A DNA stretch of 9,520 nt from an uncultured Gammaproteobacteria bacterium (GTDB lineage: Bacteria > Pseudomonadota > Gammaproteobacteria > Acidiferrobacterales > CAJVXG01). A model generated the notes under the pieces. That model worked only from the letters and a program-made list of their open reading frames with translations, was not told where the DNA came from and searched no databases. Both the position numbers and the translations under genes were made by a program. Where the stretch lies: positions 1 to 9,520 of the forward strand of contig CAJVXG010000052.1 of NCBI GenBank assembly GCA_913009215.1, in the 5' to 3' direction. Each line of letters begins with the position of its first letter. The stretch's first letter is position 1. This document shows positions 6,252 through 9,520 of the stretch, piece after piece.

Positions 6252-8760
6252 TATTCACCAACCTCCCGGGGACCAGGATAATCTTGCGCACGGTTTTATT
6301 GGCCACGTGGTTTGCCACCTTGGCATCCGCCAGCGCCTGTTGCTCGATCTCATCCGGCGCCGCATCAGCGGCAACCTTGATCTTGCTGCGTAATTTACCA
6401 TTTACCTGCACTATAAGTTCTACTGTATCCTGAACGAGAGCAGACTCATCAACTTCGGGCCAATCTGCGTCAAGAATATTTTCCCCATACTTTAACTCTT
6501 TCCATAACCTGTGAGTTATATGCGGAACAATCGGTGACAGCAATCTTAATAATATACTAGCGCCTTCATGCTGGATACTACGGTCAATAATCTCCTCTTT
6601 AACAATTTTGGTATTAGATACGTTATCAAAAAGCTTAGGGCCTGGAGCAGACTGATGTATCGTATTAAGAATTTGCATTCCTGCAGAAATCACAGTGTTG
6701 AACTGATTGCGCGAAAAATCATAGTTTGCCTTTTGAAGTAAACTATAAATCTTTGCCCGCCTTGATTGCTGCTCAGCGTTAATCCCAGACCAATCATACG
6801 GTGTTTTAGGAATCTGGTCCTTAACGCCCTTGTGCCCTATACACCAATTATTCTCTAATATTACGCCTAAACCCCATATTCGTTTCAAAAATCTGTATGC
6901 GCCGGCAACTGCATCGTCTGACCACTCCAGGGATTGCTCCGGTGGCGCCGCAAATAAAATAAACAGGCGTGCCGTGTCGGCGCCATATTTATCAATCAGG
7001 GCCTGGGGGTCTACCGTATTGCCCCTGGATTTCGACATCTTGCTGCCGTCTTTCAACACCATACCCTGCGTCAACAAGTTGGTAAAAGGCTCGTCGCAAT
7101 TCACGAGCCCGGCATCCCTCATAAGTTTGTGGTAAAAACGGGCATAGAGCAGGTGCAATATGGCGTGTTCGATGCCGCCAATATATTGGTCGACCGGCAA
7201 CCAGTAGTTGACGCGCTCGTCCAGCATGGCTTCGTTATTATCGACACAGGCAAAACGGGCGTAGTACCAGGACGATTCCATAAAGGTATCAAAGGTATCC
7301 GTTTCCCGCTCAGCTGCGGCGCCGCACTTCGGGCACGTGGTTTCATAGAACCCGGGCATTTTCTTGATCGGCGACCCGCTACCATCCACAAGCACGTCTT
7401 CCGGCAAGACCACGGGCAAATCGGCATCGGGTACTGGTACCGCACCACAATCACGGCAGTTAATAATTGGGATGGGCGTCCCCCAGTAACGTTGCCGTGA
7501 AATACCCCAGTCGCGCAAACGATAATTGGTGCGTCGCTGACCACAACCCATTTGCTCCAGTTTGTCGGCAATGCCGGCAAATGCCTCAGCAGAGGTTCTG
7601 TCCGTAAACTCCCCGGAATCCTGCAAAATACCCTGGTCGACATAGGCGCATTCATCAATAGCAATATCACTGTCATCCGCAGGCCGTATCACCTGCTTGA
7701 TGGGCAGACTATATTTTCTGGCAAACTCATAATCGCGCTGATCGTGTGCCGGCACCGACATCACCGCGCCTTCGCCATAAGACATTAATACAAAATTCGC
7801 CGCCCATACCGGAAGCAGTTCCCCGGTTAACGGATGCCTGGCTTTCAGCCCGGTATCGACACCGAGTTTTTCTGCCGTTTCAATGGCCGACTCGGACACG
7901 GCAGCAACCTTGCAATCGGCAACAAATGAGGCAAGCTCGGTGCTGGATTCGGCGGCACGCATGGCCAGCGGATGCTGTGCTGCAATGGCGACATAGGTGG
8001 CGCCATATAAGGTATCCGGTCTGGTGGTGTATACCCTCAGAGGCTCGTCATTAACAGTAAAGACAATTTCCACACCTTCGGACCGGCCAATCCAGTTGCG
8101 CTGCATGGTCAACACGCGCTCCGGCCAATTCGGTAACTGATCGAGGTCAGCCAGCAGTTCCTCGGCATAATCGGTGATTTTCATAAACCATTGCGGGATT
8201 TCCTTGCGCTCCACCGGCGTGTCACAGCGCCAACAACAGCCATCGACGACCTGTTCATTGGCCAATACGGTAAGATCTTTCGGGCACCAGTTTACCGGCG
8301 CCGTCTTTTTATACACCAGACCCTTCTCGTACAAGCGGGTGAATAACCATTGCTCCCACCGATAATACTCTGGCTTGCAGGTAGCAAGCTCGCGTTGCCA
8401 ATCATAGGCAAAACCGAGGCGCTTTAACTGTGCGCGCATGTAGTCGATGTTATCGTAGGTCCATTGCGCCGGGGGCACCTGATTGGCGATAGCGGCATTC
8501 TCGGCAGGCATACCAAAGGCGTCCCAGCCCATCGGTTGCAACACATTTTTGCCCTGCATACGCTGAAAACGACTGAGGGCATCGCCAATCGTATAGTTGC
8601 GGACATGGCCCATGTGCAACTTGCCGGAGGGATAGGGAAACATGGACAGGCAATAAAACTTCTCTTTCTTTGGATCCTCGCTGACCTCAAAGCACTGATT
8701 TTCCTGCCAATACTTTTGGGCCTCTTCTTCTACGTTTTCCGGGAGATAATGCTCGTCCAT
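6241..8760 (-). CDS. leuS: Leucyl-tRNA synthetase LeuS
   Basis: LeuS is a class I aminoacyl-tRNA synthetase that charges tRNA-Leu and removes wrongly attached amino acids. The 839-residue product is close to the E. coli length (860). The order of signatures is complete: PYPSGKLHMGHVRNYTIGD with the HIGH-type HMGH at 49-52; the zinc-type segment CPKDLTVLANEQVVDGCCWRC; the editing domain with TTRPDT at 245-250 and GAVMSVPAHDQRDYEFA; a second Cys cluster CRDC...CPKC; FMESSWYYARF; KMSKS at 574-578; the anticodon-binding helical domain; and a C-terminal VQVNGKLRSKI domain. The ATG at 8760 has an AGGA 6 bases upstream. The gene leads the operon, after a terminator. The part for about residues 621-790 is markedly poorer in G+C (about 39% against 54% just upstream in the gene) and uses more A/T-ending codons such as ATA, TTA and AGA, although the reading frame and motifs remain intact. 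Confidence 0.98.
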   Translation of the reverse strand: MDEHYLPENVEEEAQKYWQENQCFEVSEDPKKEKFYCLSMFPYPSGKLHMGHVRNYTIGDALSRFQRMQGKNVLQPMGWDAFGMPAENAAIANQVPPAQWTYDNIDYMRAQLKRLGFAYDWQRELATCKPEYYRWEQWLFTRLYEKGLVYKKTAPVNWCPKDLTVLANEQVVDGCCWRCDTPVERKEIPQWFMKITDYAEELLADLDQLPNWPERVLTMQRNWIGRSEGVEIVFTVNDEPLRVYTTRPDTLYGATYVAIAAQHPLAMRAAESSTELASFVADCKVAAVSESAIETAEKLGVDTGLKARHPLTGELLPVWAANFVLMSYGEGAVMSVPAHDQRDYEFARKYSLPIKQVIRPADDSDIAIDECAYVDQGILQDSGEFTDRTSAEAFAGIADKLEQMGCGQRRTNYRLRDWGISRQRYWGTPIPIINCRDCGAVPVPDADLPVVLPEDVLVDGSGSPIKKMPGFYETTCPKCGAAAERETDTFDTFMESSWYYARFACVDNNEAMLDERVNYWLPVDQYIGGIEHAILHLLYARFYHKLMRDAGLVNCDEPFTNLLTQGMVLKDGSKMSKSRGNTVDPQALIDKYGADTARLFILFAAPPEQSLEWSDDAVAGAYRFLKRIWGLGVILENNWCIGHKGVKDQIPKTPYDWSGINAEQQSRRAKIYSLLQKANYDFSRNQFNTVISAGMQILNTIHQSAPGPKLFDNVSNTKIVKEEIIDRSIQHEGASILLRLLSPIVPHITHRLWKELKYGENILDADWPEVDESALVQDTVELIVQVNGKLRSKIKVAADAAPDEIEQQALADAKVANHVANKTVRKIILVPGRLVNIVV
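6262..6267 (-). promoter_or_regulatory. Ribosome-binding site of lptE inside leuS
   Basis: On the minus strand this reads GGGAGG, a near-perfect Shine-Dalgarno sequence lying within the last codons of leuS and 10 bases before the TTG start of lptE. It supports the TTG as the true start and suggests that lptE initiation can occur while ribosomes finish leuS. Confidence 0.7.
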
Positions 8761-8766
8761 TACTGT

Positions 8767-8770
8767 TCCT
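8767..8770 (-). promoter_or_regulatory. Ribosome-binding site of leuS
   Basis: AGGA on the minus strand, 6 bases before the ATG at 8760. It fixes the leuS start, which also matches the family N-terminus. Confidence 0.65.
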
Positions 8771-8800
8771 GCTCGACAAAATACCAGAATAAAAAACGCT

Positions 8801-8829
8801 ATTCTAACGTTTGCCGACCCTATACTCTA
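8801..8829 (-). promoter_or_regulatory. Possible sigma-70 promoter for the leuS operon
   Basis: Between the terminator of the upstream gene and leuS, the minus strand has TAGAAT (8806-8801), five of six matches to the -10 consensus, and TAGAGT (8829-8824), three of six to the -35, with a 17-base spacer. Transcription would begin near 8794 and give a leader of about 34 bases. A weaker alternative is an extended -10, TGGTATTTT, nearer the gene. A promoter is expected here because a terminator precedes leuS, but the exact hexamers are an inference. Confidence 0.35.
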
Positions 8830-8841
8830 TATGCGCCCAAT

Positions 8842-8867
8842 AAAAAAGCCGGGGAAACCCGACTTTT
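8842..8867 (-). terminator. Rho-independent terminator after the beta-barrel gene
   Basis: On the minus strand AAAAGTCGGG, a four-base TTTC loop and CCCGGCTTTT form a ten-pair stem, followed by more T, so the run of T is six long. It starts 24 bases after the stop codon of the beta-barrel gene. One pair is G-U in the minus-strand transcript but would be an A-C mismatch in a plus-strand transcript, and the T tail is shorter on the plus side, so it works best for leftward transcription. It separates that gene from the leuS operon. Confidence 0.88.
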
Positions 8868-8890
8868 CTGGAAAATGCATTAACCGCAGT

Positions 8891-9445
8891 CTATCTGATA
8901 CCAAAATTGTATTTGACGCCTACGGATAACAGCTCCAGATCGCTGCCGCTGACGTCCTGGAATTTCTGCCATTCGGCACGCAGATTCAATCGACTGTTCT
9001 TGAAGTTGTACTCAAAACCGAACCCATACGTGGGATCAACACCGTCATCGGTTCTAAAGACGAAGCCATCTACTGAATTATCGGCATCCCAGAAAAATAC
9101 ACCACCCTTGCCGAAGATGGAAAACCGGCCAATACTAATCTTACCAACGACACTGACCTCTGCTCCAAAAACATCCACAACGTCAATATCACCTTTTCGA
9201 TCAAATTCGCCCAGATTGATAAAAGCGGCTTCCACCGAAACATTATTATTGAAATTGTAACCGCCAAAAAACTTGAGGCCAAAATCATCGTCAAAGCTAC
9301 TCGTCTCAACATCGCTCTTGCCAGCACTGCCGCCAATATACCACTTGGTTAATAATTTCTGTGCCTCGGCCTGTTGGGGCGCCATGGTACCGGCAAGACC
9401 AATGACCAGAAACAGTACGGCCAGCAATACGGATTGTTTTTTCAT
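8891..9445 (-). CDS. Small outer-membrane beta-barrel protein (OmpA-like/opacity-type fold)
   Basis: The 184-residue product looks like a small secreted outer-membrane barrel; its specific role is unknown. It has a clear Sec signal peptide: MKKQ, a hydrophobic stretch at 5-20, and a likely cut after AEA (residue 28). The mature part has eight stretches of alternating hydrophobic and polar residues, as in eight-stranded barrels: about 35-44 (WYIGGSAGKS), 55-65 (FGLKFFGGYNF), 69-79, 92-105, 107-120, 140-148 (YGFGFEYNF), 153-165 and 170-181 (ending VGVKYNF). Loops are rich in Asp and Asn. The chain ends four residues after YNF, with GIR after the last strand, whereas many barrels end on the aromatic residue. 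No peptidoglycan-binding OmpA domain follows. The ATG at 9445 has a strong AAGGTG 5 bases upstream. The gene stands alone, with its own terminator, and is probably not cotranscribed with leuS. Confidence 0.8.
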   Translation of the reverse strand: MKKQSVLLAVLFLVIGLAGTMAPQQAEAQKLLTKWYIGGSAGKSDVETSSFDDDFGLKFFGGYNFNNNVSVEAAFINLGEFDRKGDIDVVDVFGAEVSVVGKISIGRFSIFGKGGVFFWDADNSVDGFVFRTDDGVDPTYGFGFEYNFKNSRLNLRAEWQKFQDVSGSDLELLSVGVKYNFGIR

Positions 9446-9520
9446 CTCATCACCTTTTTCTTAAATTAGAATTACGAACAACACCAGACTGATGAATCAC
9501 TTTTTCTGTATGGTATCGTA
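9438..9520 (-). other. Upstream region of the beta-barrel gene
   Basis: The 75 bases upstream of the ATG at 9445 hold an A/T-rich leader and the AAGGTG ribosome-binding site (about 9451-9456). I see TAATTT-like and other A/T-rich hexamers but no convincing -35/-10 pair, and no gene. The promoter may be partly outside the window. Confidence 0.4.

Noticed and set aside
7119..7676. Minus-strand open frame of 185 codons within leuS
   Set aside because: It is an alternative frame of leuS, whose own frame here carries the conserved FMESSWYYARF and CPKC segments.
8761..8841. Leader peptide, attenuator or T-box before leuS
   Set aside because: The 81-base gap has no short frame with Leu codons and no terminator/antiterminator pair other than the terminator of the upstream gene; T-boxes are also mainly a feature of Gram-positive bacteria.
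8464..8883. Plus-strand open frame of 139 codons across the start of leuS and the intergenic region
   Set aside because: It is mostly antisense to strongly conserved leuS codons, has no recognisable domain and runs through the terminator hairpin; a shadow frame.

Overview
The window is an ordinary, well-ordered piece of a bacterial chromosome, most likely from a gammaproteobacterium. The evidence is an LptE lipoprotein (so a Gram-negative outer membrane), the leuS-lptE-holA...nadD-rsfS-rlmH order typical of that class, and close matches to the corresponding Escherichia coli proteins. Base composition is moderate, roughly 45-55% G+C in most genes. All ten recognised genes lie on the minus strand, so in transcription order the window reads from right to left. 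I find no RNA gene, CRISPR array, insertion sequence or phage remnant.

Right end (9520 to about 8842): a lone gene for a small secreted outer-membrane beta-barrel protein, closed by a good Rho-independent terminator. It is the only gene here whose precise function I cannot name.

Main cluster (8760 down to 1): leuS (leucyl-tRNA synthetase), lptE (LPS-assembly lipoprotein), holA (DNA polymerase III delta), proA (gamma-glutamyl phosphate reductase), nadD (nicotinate-mononucleotide adenylyltransferase), rsfS (ribosomal silencing factor), rlmH (23S rRNA pseudouridine-1915 methyltransferase), maf (YhdE-type nucleotide pyrophosphatase) and rng (ribonuclease G, cut by the window edge). Gaps between these genes are at most 32 bases, and two junctions overlap (leuS/lptE by 11 bases, maf/rng by 4). 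With no terminator visible between them, this looks like one long operon starting just upstream of leuS. Its products serve unrelated core tasks: tRNA charging, LPS export, clamp loading, proline and NAD synthesis, ribosome maturation and silencing, nucleotide-pool clean-up and RNA processing.

The points most worth a second look are a sharp low-G+C segment covering the anticodon-binding part of leuS, the use of TTG or GTG starts in three of the ten genes, the gene order (proA inserted before nadD, and maf-rng where mrdA-mrdB sit in E. coli), and the uncharacterised barrel protein. I did not find a new biological system here.
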